Of a stretch of 64,000 bases of DNA, positions 16,039-24,953 are shown piece after piece. Position numbers and translations under genes: made by a program. The DNA is taken from NCBI GenBank assembly GCA_964247975.1, contig CAXTWH010000012.1, positions 46,237-110,236 on the forward strand. The letters run 5' to 3'. The stretch is from KBS-96 sp964247975 (lineage in GTDB: Bacteria; Acidobacteriota; Terriglobia; Bryobacterales; Bryobacteraceae). The notes under the pieces are model-generated. The model was not told where the DNA came from, did no database searches, and was given only the letters and a program-made list of their open reading frames with translations. Numbering within the stretch: position 1 is the first letter of the stretch; each line of letters begins with the position of its first letter.

Positions 16039-17727
16039 ATGAAGTCTCTACTCACGTTAAGCCGCCGGAGCGTTCTTTTCGGGAGCGGTTCTACTTTATT
16101 GTTACGAGGGCAGTCTCGTTCAACAACCAGTCCTTTTCTGCGCGTCAAGGAAGCGCCCGATTCCGCTACCGCTTTCACCGAAACTGAACCACTTGTCTTA
16201 TTGAAGAACGGCTCATCAAACTGGCGGAACACGGATGTTGAACTCAGCACTGTTTCAGCAGAACGCGAGTTAACGGTAAAGCTCCGGTCGCCCCGCTTCG
16301 CGCTGCTGCGCGTTCATCTGCGCTGGCAGCTTATTCCTGCCGGCAATCTTCAATATCTGGGTGACCATTGGGAACGCTCGTATGGAGACTTGGGCTGGCG
16401 CAGCATGGAACCCGAACGCATCCTGCCGTGGTATTTTCTGGCTACGGACGGCGTTTCCACCAGCGCCTGCGGAGTGAAAACCGCGCCTTCCGCCTTTTGC
16501 TTCTGGCAAGTGGATCCGGCAGGAGTTTCGTTATGGCTGGATGTTCGCAACGGCGGCCGGGGCGTAGATCTGGGCAGTCGTGAAATCACCTTGGCGCATG
16601 TGGTAGCGGAATCTTATCAGGAAGCTCCGTTTGCGGCTGCCAAGCAGTTCTGTGCTCGCCTTTGTGCAAAGCCTCGCTTGCCTGCCTCTCCTGTTTACGG
16701 CGGCAATAACTGGTATTACGCTTACGGCAAAAGCTCCGCCCAGGACATTCACAACGATTCGGAGCGGATCGCTGATCTTGCTTCTTCTACGCGCAACAGG
16801 CCATTCATGGTGATCGACGATGGATGGGCGCAGAACACCACGGCTGGTCCTTGGACTGAAGGCAATTCCCGATTTCCTGATATGCCGCAGCTTGCCGCCA
16901 CAATGCGCAAAATCGGCGTGCAGCCGGGAATTTGGATGCGCCCGCTATTCACCAAAGAACAAGTGCCGGAAACATGGCGGCTGCAATCTCCAAGTGCGCA
17001 GCATGAATATTCCCAGCGTCAAGCCTACACACTGGACCCCACGGTTCCCGATGTTTCGGCCAAGATAGAAGCGGATATTCGAACAATAGTTCAGTGGAAC
17101 TACGGGCTGATCAAGCACGATTTTTCCACCTACGATTTATTAGGCCGCTGGGGCTTTGCTATGAACGCCGTTCTGACCGATCCGAACTGGCAGTTCTCAG
17201 ATCGAAGTCTCACCAATGCCGAAATCATTCTGGCGTTTTACCAGAAGCTTCGCGAAGCAGCCGGAGAAGCCATACTGCTCGGCTGCAATACGGTCGGCCA
17301 TCTTTCGGCTGGTTTATTTGAGTTGCAGCGCATCGGAGATGACACGAGCGGCAGAGACTGGAATCGTACCCGTAAGATGGGCGTGAACACTTTAGCTTTT
17401 CGCGCACCGCAGCATAATACCTTCTTTGCAATAGATGCGGATTGCGTTGGTATGACGAAGCAGATTCCCTGGAAATGGACCCGGCAATGGCTTGACCTGC
17501 TGGCTCGTAGCGGTACGCCTTTATTCGTATCAGCCGCGCCGGACGCGATAGGACCGGATGAAAAAACCGCGCTTAAAAAAGCGTTCGTGGCGGCTTCCAC
17601 AGTTCAGCCTTTAGCGGAACCTTTGGACTGGCTCAGAAACAATGAACCGGAACAATGGAAGATTCAGAACACGCTGATAAAATACGACTGGTTCAGCACC
17701 ACCGGAACATCCCCGTTTGCGGGATGA
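16039..17727 (+). CDS. Exported GH36/GH27-like glycoside hydrolase (alpha-galactosidase-like)
   Basis: The 562-residue protein starts with a probable twin-arginine signal (SRRSVLFGSG) and so folds before export. An N-terminal beta-sandwich (ca. 30-215) is followed by a TIM barrel: GGNNWYYAYG opens the barrel, FMVIDDGWAQ matches beta-strand 2, and GLIKHDFSTYD gives the probable nucleophile Asp361. The acid/base is probably an Asp in DDTSGRDWNRTR. This is the pattern of clan GH-D enzymes that release alpha-linked galactose or related sugars. It stands alone between divergent methyltransferase genes and convergent tig. A long hairpin covers its stop codon. Confidence 0.82.
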   Translation: MKSLLTLSRRSVLFGSGSTLLLRGQSRSTTSPFLRVKEAPDSATAFTETEPLVLLKNGSSNWRNTDVELSTVSAERELTVKLRSPRFALLRVHLRWQLIPAGNLQYLGDHWERSYGDLGWRSMEPERILPWYFLATDGVSTSACGVKTAPSAFCFWQVDPAGVSLWLDVRNGGRGVDLGSREITLAHVVAESYQEAPFAAAKQFCARLCAKPRLPASPVYGGNNWYYAYGKSSAQDIHNDSERIADLASSTRNRPFMVIDDGWAQNTTAGPWTEGNSRFPDMPQLAATMRKIGVQPGIWMRPLFTKEQVPETWRLQSPSAQHEYSQRQAYTLDPTVPDVSAKIEADIRTIVQWNYGLIKHDFSTYDLLGRWGFAMNAVLTDPNWQFSDRSLTNAEIILAFYQKLREAAGEAILLGCNTVGHLSAGLFELQRIGDDTSGRDWNRTRKMGVNTLAFRAPQHNTFFAIDADCVGMTKQIPWKWTRQWLDLLARSGTPLFVSAAPDAIGPDEKTALKKAFVAASTVQPLAEPLDWLRNNEPEQWKIQNTLIKYDWFSTTGTSPFAG

Positions 17728-17735
17728 TCCGGTGG
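17699..17735. terminator. Long hairpin overlapping the GH36-like stop codon
   Basis: CCACCGGA (17699-17706) pairs with TCCGGTGG (17728-17735), and CATCCC (17708-17713) with GGGATG (17721-17726), separated by one symmetric A/A mismatch and a 7-base loop. The TGA stop (17725-17727) lies within the 3' arm. It separates the convergent GH36-like and tig genes. No T-run follows on either strand, so it could act as an RNA 3'-end stabiliser as much as a terminator. Confidence 0.6.
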
Positions 17736-17753
17736 GAAGCACAGCAGCCAAAA

Positions 17754-19013
17754 TTATGCTTCTTTATTAGCCTGCTCGAACAAGAAACTCAGCGTTTTTT
17801 CGGTTCGGATATTATCTGCGACACGACTGAGTGTTCCATTTTTTTCCAGGCGCGCGCGCACCACCGGCACGCTTTCGCGATCATGCCGGGCAATGTGCTG
17901 CACTTCGTGGTCGATCTCTTCACGAGTGGCGGCAATGCCTTCTTTTTCGGCTACTTTATCAAGCAGCAGCGCGGCTTTCACATTGCGTACGGCTTTGTCG
18001 CGCTGCTTTTCTTTGATTTCTTTCCAATCCAGCTTCAGCGTATTGAGGTCTACATCCTGGCCGGTGATTTCACGCAAACGGGCGCGGGTTTGGTTTTCAA
18101 TCTGATAATCGACGTAGGTTTCCGGCACCGGGAACTCATGCGATTCCACCAGCTTGTCTACCAGCGCTTCTTTAGCTTGTCCCTGAGCAGCCTGCTGCTT
18201 CTCATGGAAGATCGACTTCCGCACGTTTTCTTTCAACTCATCCAGACTTTGGAAATCGCCCAAGTCACGTGCAAACTCATCATCAAGCGCCGGCAGTTCT
18301 TTCCGGCGAATCACTTTCGGCGTTAATTGAAAACGAACGGTTTTCCCGGCCAGCCGTTCCGAGCCGTATTCTTCGGGATAAACGACGTCGAATTCTTTGG
18401 CTTCTTCCGGCTGCGCGCCCACCAGATTTTCGCTGAAAGCAGGCAGCGTGTCAGCCCCGCCGACCTCAATTTGCAGGTCGTCCTGGTCAACCGGCTCATC
18501 AATTCCGCTCACTGATTTCAAATGAGCCATCACGAAATCGCCGTTCTCGATTGGGCGCGGATCAATGTTCACATATTCGGCTTTGGTTTCGCGCATGGTA
18601 TCCAGCCGCTGATTCACTTCTTCGTCCGTCACGGTCGGCTCAACGTACTGCACCGTTAAACCGCGGTAAGCGTTCAACTCCACCTCGGGAGCCACTTCGA
18701 ATTCCGCTTTGAAACGAATCGGCTCACCCGGTTCGAAATGAAGATCGGTAATATCAGGCGTGCCGATCACTTTTAATTCTTCTTTGGCAACCCGTTCGCG
18801 GAACGCTTTCGGCACCAGATTTTCAATCACTTCGCTTCGAATTTCAGATTGAAAGCGGGATTTAATCAGGCTTTTCGGCGCCTTGCCGGGACGAAATCCG
18901 GGCAAGCGCACGCGGCCTTTCAGGTTATCCGTAACCTGTTCTTCCGTTTTCTCAACTTGGTCAAGTGGAATCTCAAATTCCAGGGAGCGTTTACAGTCAG
19001 TAGCAGTGGACAC
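17754..19013 (-). CDS. tig: Trigger factor, ribosome-bound chaperone and prolyl isomerase
   Basis: Trigger factor binds nascent chains at the ribosome exit tunnel. The 419-residue product has the N-terminal ribosome-binding domain with the signature GFRPGKAPKSLIKSRF (ca. 39-54; family signature GFRxGKxP), an FKBP-like domain (ca. 150-240) and the helical C-terminal domain. The GTG at 19013 gives the right N-terminus. In many bacteria tig precedes clpP and clpX, but here it is followed by a convergent glycoside hydrolase, so it stands alone. Confidence 0.96.
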   Translation of the reverse strand: MSTATDCKRSLEFEIPLDQVEKTEEQVTDNLKGRVRLPGFRPGKAPKSLIKSRFQSEIRSEVIENLVPKAFRERVAKEELKVIGTPDITDLHFEPGEPIRFKAEFEVAPEVELNAYRGLTVQYVEPTVTDEEVNQRLDTMRETKAEYVNIDPRPIENGDFVMAHLKSVSGIDEPVDQDDLQIEVGGADTLPAFSENLVGAQPEEAKEFDVVYPEEYGSERLAGKTVRFQLTPKVIRRKELPALDDEFARDLGDFQSLDELKENVRKSIFHEKQQAAQGQAKEALVDKLVESHEFPVPETYVDYQIENQTRARLREITGQDVDLNTLKLDWKEIKEKQRDKAVRNVKAALLLDKVAEKEGIAATREEIDHEVQHIARHDRESVPVVRARLEKNGTLSRVADNIRTEKTLSFLFEQANKEA

Positions 19014-19096
19014 AACGAATACCTATCTATATAGTGTGCCATCAGGCAGGATGGCGAAATGAATGATGAACCTTCAACGGCTTAGAAAAATGAACA

Positions 19097-19135
19097 ACCG
19101 CAGAACCAGCGTATGATTGATCGCGGTTCTGCGGT
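19097..19135 (-). terminator. Rho-independent terminator of metK
   Basis: An 11-bp perfect inverted repeat (19097-19107 with 19125-19135) lies 24 bases after the metK stop. Read on the - strand it is followed by a T-rich stretch (TTGTTCATTTTTCT), as expected for an intrinsic terminator. Confidence 0.8.
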
Positions 19136-19158
19136 CGCGTTTAATAAACAGAAAACAA

Positions 19159-20316
19159 CTACGCGGTTAAAGTAAGCTGCGCGCCTTCGCGGATTGCTTC
19201 CGCTTTATCGGTTTTTTCCCAACTGAAAGTGTCTTCGGTGCGTCCGAAGTGGCCGAATGCCGCAGTTTTCCGGTAAATGGGCCGGCGCAGGTCCAGTTGC
19301 TCGATGATGGCTTTCGGAGTCAGCTTGAAGTTGGCGCGGATCAGTTCCACAATGCGCTCATCTTCAATTTTGCCGGTGCCGAAGGTATTCACGTTAATGG
19401 ACACAGGCTCGGCCACGCCGATAGCATAAGCAAGCTGAACTTCGCAGCGGGATGCTAAACCGGCAGCCACGATGTTCTTGGCCACGTAGCGGGCCATGTA
19501 GCAGGCGGAACGGTCCACCTTGGTCGGATCTTTGCCGGAAAATGCGCCGCCGCCGTGACGGCCCATGCCGCCATAAGTATCCACAATGATTTTGCGTCCG
19601 GTCAGCCCGGTATCGCCGTGAGGTCCGCCGATCACAAAACGGCCTGTCGGGTTGATGTGATATTTCGTGTTGTCGTCAACCATTTCTTTGGGCAGAACCG
19701 CTTCAATCACATGTTTCTTCACATCGGCGCGAAGCTGCTCAGTAGTCACGTCGTCATCATGCTGAATGGATACCACCACCGCATCAATGCGGGTCGGCTT
19801 TCCATCCACATATTCCACGCTGACCTGGCTTTTGCCGTCTGGACGCAGATAGGAAAGCTTTCCGTTCTTGCGCAGTTCGCTTAAGCGCTGCGACAAGCGA
19901 TGCGCCAGAATAATCGGCAACGGCATCAGTTCCGCTGTTTCATCGCAGGCATAACCGAACATCAGGCCCTGGTCGCCCGCGCCGCCCGTATCAACGCCCA
20001 TCGCGATATCAGGCGATTGCGCTTGAATGGTGTTGAGAATACCGCAGGTTTTGTAGTCGAACCCGAACGCTGCATCGGTGTATCCGATTTCGCGGATCAC
20101 GCCGCGCACAAGCGATGGCACGTCAACATAGGTTTTAGTGGTGATCTCACCGGCCACAATGCAGATGCCGGTCGTCACCAGAACTTCGCAGGCCACGCGC
20201 CCGGTCGGGTCTTCCGTTAACACAGCGTCTAATACGGCATCAGAAATCTGATCCGCGATCTTGTCCGGATGACCTTCGGTTACGGACTCAGATGTGAATA
20301 TTGATCGTATGGACAA
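19159..20316 (-). CDS. metK: S-adenosylmethionine synthetase
   Basis: MetK makes S-adenosylmethionine from ATP and methionine, the donor for the methyltransferases in this window and elsewhere. The 385-residue protein begins with FTSESVTEGHPDKIADQISD, carries GAGDQGLMFGYA and the phosphate-binding loop GGHGGGAFSGKDPTKVDRS-like segment (here GRHGGGAFSGKDPTKVDRS), all standard for the family. Translation appears to start at TTG 20316, nine bases after AAGGAG. A promoter is visible at 20416-20444, leaving a leader of about 90 bases; I found no SAM riboswitch fold in it. Confidence 0.97.
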   Translation of the reverse strand: MSIRSIFTSESVTEGHPDKIADQISDAVLDAVLTEDPTGRVACEVLVTTGICIVAGEITTKTYVDVPSLVRGVIREIGYTDAAFGFDYKTCGILNTIQAQSPDIAMGVDTGGAGDQGLMFGYACDETAELMPLPIILAHRLSQRLSELRKNGKLSYLRPDGKSQVSVEYVDGKPTRIDAVVVSIQHDDDVTTEQLRADVKKHVIEAVLPKEMVDDNTKYHINPTGRFVIGGPHGDTGLTGRKIIVDTYGGMGRHGGGAFSGKDPTKVDRSACYMARYVAKNIVAAGLASRCEVQLAYAIGVAEPVSINVNTFGTGKIEDERIVELIRANFKLTPKAIIEQLDLRRPIYRKTAAFGHFGRTEDTFSWEKTDKAEAIREGAQLTLTA

Positions 20317-20415
20317 TCCTCGGTACTCCTTAAAAATTCTGGGTGATCAGGCAGGCTGCATCGCCACGCATTGAAATGAACTTCAACACCAGGCAGAACA
20401 ACAAACCCGCAGCAA

Positions 20416-20444
20416 CTTATAAACCCTTAGTTTAACAGTGTAAA
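20416..20444 (-). promoter_or_regulatory. Sigma-70-type promoter of metK
   Basis: On the - strand a TTTACA box (20439-20444) and a TATAAG box (20416-20421) are spaced by 17 bases, about 100 bases upstream of the metK start codon. Spacing and sequence are near consensus; the start of transcription is inferred. Confidence 0.7.
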
Positions 20445-20524
20445 GGTTGTTACGCCTTTCGCACAGTAATATGTGGTTCTGGCAAACAACCGGAAATTTA
20501 CATCAAAAAACTAATGAACTGCAG

Positions 20525-21658
20525 TTACAGAACCGGTTCAAATGTGCCGTCGCGGCGCAGTTTATAACGGCGGCCGCGCCACGCAATCTGATTGCCGGTG
20601 AAGCCCGCCAACCAGAAAATGAAGCTAAGCAGATCCTGAACCGGAATAAATAACCATTGGCTGGAAACGCGGCCTCCCAAAGCTACGCAGGCAGTTGTGT
20701 AAGCAGCAGCAGTGCGTAACCCTACAGTCACAGCCAAAAGCGGCCACGAAGCTCGGTTCAGTACCAGTACCAGAAGCGCAATCGGCAGCGGATTGGTAAA
20801 TACTTGGCCGACGTAGCCCCAAGGACGGGAGCGGCGCGTGCTGCGCGCCCAACGCAGCCGATGGCTCAGGTTCTGCTGGACTGACTCATCGCTCAGATGG
20901 TGTTCCACCACCACGCGGGAAAGGTCAACCTGAAAACCGGCTTCCACCGCCCGTTTTCCCAGCACGAAATCTTCCGCCAGAAAGGAACTTAATGTGTTCC
21001 AGGGTATCTTCTGAAAGACGCTGCTGCGGGCAACTACCGTCGGCCCTACCGTAAAATGAACGCCTTCCACCAACTTAGCTACAAAAGCAGTAGCCCAGAA
21101 TTCCGTGTTCATTCCCAACGCTTCGAGCAGCGACCAAAGGTTTGGTCCCGGCACAGCCAGGTAAGGGCAGGTTGCCAGATCAAATGATTTCGCGGTGATT
21201 TCGCGAGTCAGGCGGTTCAGAAAATCAGCCGAAACTTTCACATCGCTGTCGCTCATCACCAGCCATTCGTGGCTGGCTTGGGCCGTCATCCGGGCCAGGC
21301 TGAACACCTTGGCATTGGCATATGGCGGCTCTCCCGTAATGATGAGTTCCGAGCGGACCTGCGGATACTGCGCTTGTAAGGAGCGAACGACGTTTATCGC
21401 CGGATCAGTTTCGCTGCGAACCGCGAACAAAATCTCGAACGACGGATAACCCTGCGCAAAAAAACTGCGCAGGTTATCTTCGAGCGATGGTTCATGGCCG
21501 GCTAGCGGCTTCAATACGGAAATCGACGGGAGAGAAGATGAAGCAGCAACTGCCGGTATTTTGGAAGAAGCGTAGCGCAATGCTGCCACCACGCTTAACA
21601 GGCAATAGCCCCATGCGCCTGCCAGCAGCGCAGTCAGGCCACGCGATAAAAGCGTCAC
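20525..21658 (-). CDS. HpnI-like family 2/21 glycosyltransferase
   Basis: The protein resembles ceramide-glucosyltransferase-type enzymes, including HpnI, which adds N-acetylglucosamine to bacteriohopanetetrol. A membrane segment at ca. 5-27 is followed by the GT-A catalytic domain: SVLKPLAGHEPSLEDNL, SDSDVKVSADFL (metal-binding DxD-like), LAEDFVLGKRAVEAGF and the RLRWARSTRRSRPWGY motif (family pattern (Q/R)xxRW). Two or three further membrane helices lie in the last 110 residues. It starts four bases inside the end of thrS (ATGA overlap), so the two are co-transcribed. The link to hopanoids is from family similarity only. Confidence 0.82.
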   Translation of the reverse strand: MTLLSRGLTALLAGAWGYCLLSVVAALRYASSKIPAVAASSSLPSISVLKPLAGHEPSLEDNLRSFFAQGYPSFEILFAVRSETDPAINVVRSLQAQYPQVRSELIITGEPPYANAKVFSLARMTAQASHEWLVMSDSDVKVSADFLNRLTREITAKSFDLATCPYLAVPGPNLWSLLEALGMNTEFWATAFVAKLVEGVHFTVGPTVVARSSVFQKIPWNTLSSFLAEDFVLGKRAVEAGFQVDLSRVVVEHHLSDESVQQNLSHRLRWARSTRRSRPWGYVGQVFTNPLPIALLVLVLNRASWPLLAVTVGLRTAAAYTTACVALGGRVSSQWLFIPVQDLLSFIFWLAGFTGNQIAWRGRRYKLRRDGTFEPVL

Positions 21659-23589
21659 TCGGTGACGGCCTTGGTTTCAATCAACCGTTGGATATCAGAA
21701 ATAAAGTCTCCGATTGACCGAACTCCCTGGTCGCCGTGCTTGCGGTTCCGCACTGCGACTTGTCCAGCTTCCTGCTCTCTGGCTCCGATCACCAGCATGT
21801 AAGGAATTTTCTGAAGCTGCGCTTCACGGATCTTGAAGTTTACTTTCTCGCTCCGGTCGTTGAGTTCGGCTCGAATGCCCGCCGCTTTCAATTTTTCCAG
21901 CACACTGCGCCCGTACTCGTTCTGTTTATCGGTGATCGGCAGAACCGTAGCCTGCACCGGAGCCAGCCACGCCGGAAAAGCTCCGGCATAGTGTTCAATG
22001 AGAATGCCAAAAAACCGTTCCACGGAGCCGTACAGCGCGCGATGAACCATCAACGGCTGATGCTGTTTTCCGTCTTCCGCAATGTATTCGAGCCCGAACC
22101 GGCGCGGCAGGGTGAAATCGAATTGCACAGTGGACAATTGCCAAAGACGACCAATAGCGTCCACCAGTTTTACGTCAATTTTCGGACCGTAAAAAGCAGC
22201 TTCGTCCGGCGACACTTTCACTTTTAAGTTCAACCGTGAAACCGCCCGCTGCAAGGCGTTTTCAGCTAATTCCCATTGTTCGGGCGAGCCGTCGTATTTG
22301 CCGCTTGCTCCCTTATCCCAGGTTGATAGTTCCGCTTCATAGTTTTCGAAGCCGAAGGTTTGCAGCGTATCAATGGCAAACTGCAAACAGTTCACCACTT
22401 CATCCTCAATCTGGTCGGGAGTGCAGAAAATATGCGCATCGTCCTGGGTGAAACCGCGAACGCGCAGCAAACCATGCATCACGCCGGAACGCTCATAACG
22501 GTAAACAGTGCCGAGTTCGCCCAACCTGACCGGCAGATCGCGGTAGCTGTGCATCCGGTCGCGGTAAATCAGAATGTGGAACGGGCAGTTCATCGGCTTC
22601 AACTGGTATTCGGCATCGTCCAGTTCCATCCGCTTGAACATGTTCTCGGAATAAAAATTGTAATGGCCGGAAGTTTTCCAAAGATCGGCCCGCGCGATGT
22701 GCGGCGTGTACACCAGCGAATAGCCGCGCTTTACATACTGATCGCGCATCCAATCTTCCAGAATTTTGCGGATCGCGCCGCCTTTCGGATGAAAAAAGAT
22801 CAGACCCGGCCCGGCTAGTTCCTGAATGCTGAATAAATCCAGTTCCTGACCCAGCTTGCGATGGTCGCGCTTTTTCGCTTCTTCCAACCGGTTCAGGTAT
22901 TCATCAAGTTCTTTTTTGGTGAAAAAAGCCGTGCCGTAGATTCTTTGCAGTTGCGGATTATGCTCGTCGCCTTTCCAATACGCGCCCGCAATCGACAGCA
23001 GCTTGAACGCTTTCAGTTTCTCCGTGGACGGCACGTGCGGACCACGGCAGAAATCAATAAAGTCCGGTCCCAAAGTGTACTCGGAAAAGATGTCCTCAGC
23101 TTTCTCCTGGATCAATTCCTTTTTCATCCAGTCAGCGGCATACTTTTCCAATCCCTCGTCCTTGCGAGTCAGCTTGCGATCAAACACCAGATTCTGCTTC
23201 TGCAATTCCAGCATCTTGGCTTCAATACGTTCCAAGTCTTCCGGAGTGAATCTGGCGTCCCGCTGGAAATCGTAATAGAAGCCGGTGTCGGTCGGCGGCC
23301 CAATGCCCAGCTTGGTTTCAGGAAACAATTCCAGCACGGCCGCGGCTAGCAGATGAGCAGTAGAGTGCCGGTAAACATGCAATGCTTGCGGGTTTTTGGT
23401 GGTGAGTATTTCCAGCGTGGCATCGCCTTCCAAGGGTCGGGTCAGATCCCACAAATCACCATTCACCTTGGCGACAATAGCATCCGCCGCCAGGCGAGAA
23501 CTGATATTTTGCGCTACATCCAGGGGGCGGGTGCCAGCCGGTACGGTCTGCCGGCTACCGTCGGGCAACGTCACAGTAATGCTGCTCAT
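21655..23589 (-). CDS. thrS: Threonyl-tRNA synthetase
   Basis: ThrRS charges tRNA-Thr. The 644-residue product has the full domain order: TGS domain (ca. 1-62), editing domain (ca. 65-225) with HSTAHLLAAAV (HxxxH zinc/editing motif), class II catalytic core (ca. 245-535) with MNCPFHILIYR, RLGELGTVYRYERSG (motif 2) and GSVERFFGILIEHYAG (motif 3), and the anticodon-binding domain to the end. It is the first gene of a two-gene unit with the HpnI-like enzyme and is divergent from the sigma factor gene at 23678. Confidence 0.98.
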   Translation of the reverse strand: MSSITVTLPDGSRQTVPAGTRPLDVAQNISSRLAADAIVAKVNGDLWDLTRPLEGDATLEILTTKNPQALHVYRHSTAHLLAAAVLELFPETKLGIGPPTDTGFYYDFQRDARFTPEDLERIEAKMLELQKQNLVFDRKLTRKDEGLEKYAADWMKKELIQEKAEDIFSEYTLGPDFIDFCRGPHVPSTEKLKAFKLLSIAGAYWKGDEHNPQLQRIYGTAFFTKKELDEYLNRLEEAKKRDHRKLGQELDLFSIQELAGPGLIFFHPKGGAIRKILEDWMRDQYVKRGYSLVYTPHIARADLWKTSGHYNFYSENMFKRMELDDAEYQLKPMNCPFHILIYRDRMHSYRDLPVRLGELGTVYRYERSGVMHGLLRVRGFTQDDAHIFCTPDQIEDEVVNCLQFAIDTLQTFGFENYEAELSTWDKGASGKYDGSPEQWELAENALQRAVSRLNLKVKVSPDEAAFYGPKIDVKLVDAIGRLWQLSTVQFDFTLPRRFGLEYIAEDGKQHQPLMVHRALYGSVERFFGILIEHYAGAFPAWLAPVQATVLPITDKQNEYGRSVLEKLKAAGIRAELNDRSEKVNFKIREAQLQKIPYMLVIGAREQEAGQVAVRNRKHGDQGVRSIGDFISDIQRLIETKAVTE

Positions 23590-23677
23590 GATTCAGTGCT
23601 TAATTCTTGAGCGTATCAAAACAAAAGAATTCCGCACTGTTAAACTGTCTATCAGCCGAAGCCGGAATGGCTAACTT

Positions 23678-24307
23678 TTGATCGTGAGCACCTCAACCAT
23701 AGCACCGCCTTTTGATGAAGCCGCCCTGGTGGCCCGGGCGAAAGCGGGTGATTCCACTGCTTTTACGGAACTGGTGACGCATTATGATCGCCGCGTATTC
23801 CGCATGGCCAAGCAAATCACCCAAAACGACGAGGATGCCGAGGACGTACTGCAGGAAACGTTCATGAAAGCGTACTCGCATTTAGACGATTTTCAAGGCA
23901 ATTCGAAATTTTACACTTGGCTGGTGCGGATTGCCGTTAATGAAGCGTTGATGAAGCTGCGCAAGCGGCGTTCTGATAAAACAGTGCCTTTGGATGATCC
24001 GATTGATACCGGCGAAGACATTGTGGCCCGGGAAATCGCAGTTTGGGAAGAGAATCCGGAAGACACCTACTCACGAGAAGAAATCGGCAGTATTTTAAAC
24101 GAAGCAGTGCAAAGTTTAAAGCCCGCATATCGCACCGTTTTCATTCTTCGCGACATCGAAGAAATGTCGATTGAGGAGACAGCGGAAGCCTTGAATTTAT
24201 CTATCTCTGCCGTAAAAAGCCGACTCCTGAGAGCCCGGCTTCAACTTCGAGAAAAGCTGACCCGGCAATTCAAGCGAAAGGGGGACGATTCTCTTGCTTA
24301 CATGTAA
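23678..24307 (+). CDS. ECF-type RNA polymerase sigma factor
   Basis: A 209-residue group IV sigma factor. Region 2 spans ca. 20-100 with NDEDAEDVLQETFMKAYSHL (region 2.2/2.3), and region 4 spans ca. 140-195 with MSIEETAEALNLSISAVKSRLLRAR as the helix-turn-helix that reads the -35 box. The linker is longer than in minimal ECFs. Start is either the TTG at 23678 or the GTG at 23684. The gene overlaps the downstream anti-sigma gene by 14 bases, the classic sigma/anti-sigma pairing. It is divergent from thrS. Target genes are unknown. Confidence 0.93.
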   Translation: MIVSTSTIAPPFDEAALVARAKAGDSTAFTELVTHYDRRVFRMAKQITQNDEDAEDVLQETFMKAYSHLDDFQGNSKFYTWLVRIAVNEALMKLRKRRSDKTVPLDDPIDTGEDIVAREIAVWEENPEDTYSREEIGSILNEAVQSLKPAYRTVFILRDIEEMSIEETAEALNLSISAVKSRLLRARLQLREKLTRQFKRKGDDSLAYM

Positions 24308-24554
24308 ACAGTTTCTCCAGGATTTAAGCGACTATTTGGAAGACGTTCTTGACCCGGCGACCAAGGCGGAGCTGCAAAGGCATGTAAATGAATGTCCAAA
24401 CTGCTGGGTGGTATGTGACACCACGCAGCGTACTCTGAAAATTTACAAGGGGATGGACGTTCAACCTTTGCCGGAAAAGGTGCAATCGCGTTTAATGCAG
24501 GCCATTCAAAGTAAAATGGCGGAGAAATGCAGGAAAACGCCTCAAGCAGGCTAG
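24294..24554 (+). CDS. Zinc-finger anti-sigma factor (zf-HC2), 86 aa
   Basis: A small cytoplasmic protein with the HxxxCxxC motif (RHVNECPNC, ca. 29-37) that defines ZAS-type anti-sigma domains; the preceding helix FLQDLSDYLEDVLDP is typical. It probably holds the upstream ECF sigma factor inactive. No membrane segment is present, so the signal would be sensed in the cytoplasm, for instance by redox change at the zinc site. The TTG start at 24294 lies within the sigma gene. It ends two bases from the stop of the convergent module. Confidence 0.88.
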   Translation: MLTCKQFLQDLSDYLEDVLDPATKAELQRHVNECPNCWVVCDTTQRTLKIYKGMDVQPLPEKVQSRLMQAIQSKMAEKCRKTPQAG

Positions 24555-24556
24555 AT

Positions 24557-24937
24557 TTACTTATTTAAACCAGCTTGAATAAGCATTTCAAAACGCCGCT
24601 TCTGTTCAGGATCGAGAACGGAAGATATGCGTCGCTTTCCTGTTTCAGTTACGTCTTCCCGCTGTTCTTCCAAATTCTGATAGTACTTGGCAAAATCATC
24701 AAGCGCCTGCTTCACGGTTTGTTCCTGGTCGGAACTAAGGTTCAGATCAGTTTTCAGAGTATCGAAGGTGATGCGTTTGCCGCGATAAATGAAATCATGC
24801 GCGGCAGGCAAAGGCAAGCGCCAATGCATGTATTCGCGCATCAGCGCAGCCCCTACTACAGAACCACACAAAAAGACTATTGCCAGAATGGCAAGAACTT
24901 TGGGGTTGGCCGCTCCTGCTTCTTCCCGGCGCAGCAT
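24557..24937 (-). CDS. Spy/CnrX-like membrane-anchored periplasmic protein
   Basis: One N-terminal membrane helix (ca. 12-33, KVLAILAIVFLCGSVVGAAL) is followed by a periplasmic all-helical domain with LNLSSDQEQTVKQALDDF and SVLDPEQKRRFEML, the two LTxxQ-like hairpins of the Spy/CpxP/CnrX fold. Such proteins act as metal sensors or small chaperones. It is the third gene after an ECF sigma and a membrane zinc-finger anti-sigma, the same logic as the CnrYXH signalling trio. The ATG at 24937 is preferred for its natural N-terminus; a TTG at 24982 would overlap the anti-sigma gene by 29 bases. Confidence 0.78.
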   Translation of the reverse strand: MLRREEAGAANPKVLAILAIVFLCGSVVGAALMREYMHWRLPLPAAHDFIYRGKRITFDTLKTDLNLSSDQEQTVKQALDDFAKYYQNLEEQREDVTETGKRRISSVLDPEQKRRFEMLIQAGLNK

Positions 24938-24953
24938 GCGTGAGGAAATTGCC

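Noticed and set aside
17655..18326. Open frame of 223 codons opposite tig
   Set aside because: It is antisense to trigger factor, and the translation is Phe/Arg/Gln-rich with no family resemblance.
20317..20415. SAM riboswitch in the metK leader
   Set aside because: The leader is about 90 bases long but lacks the conserved SAM-I or SAM-II sequence blocks I could recognise; only a promoter and ribosome-binding site are clear.
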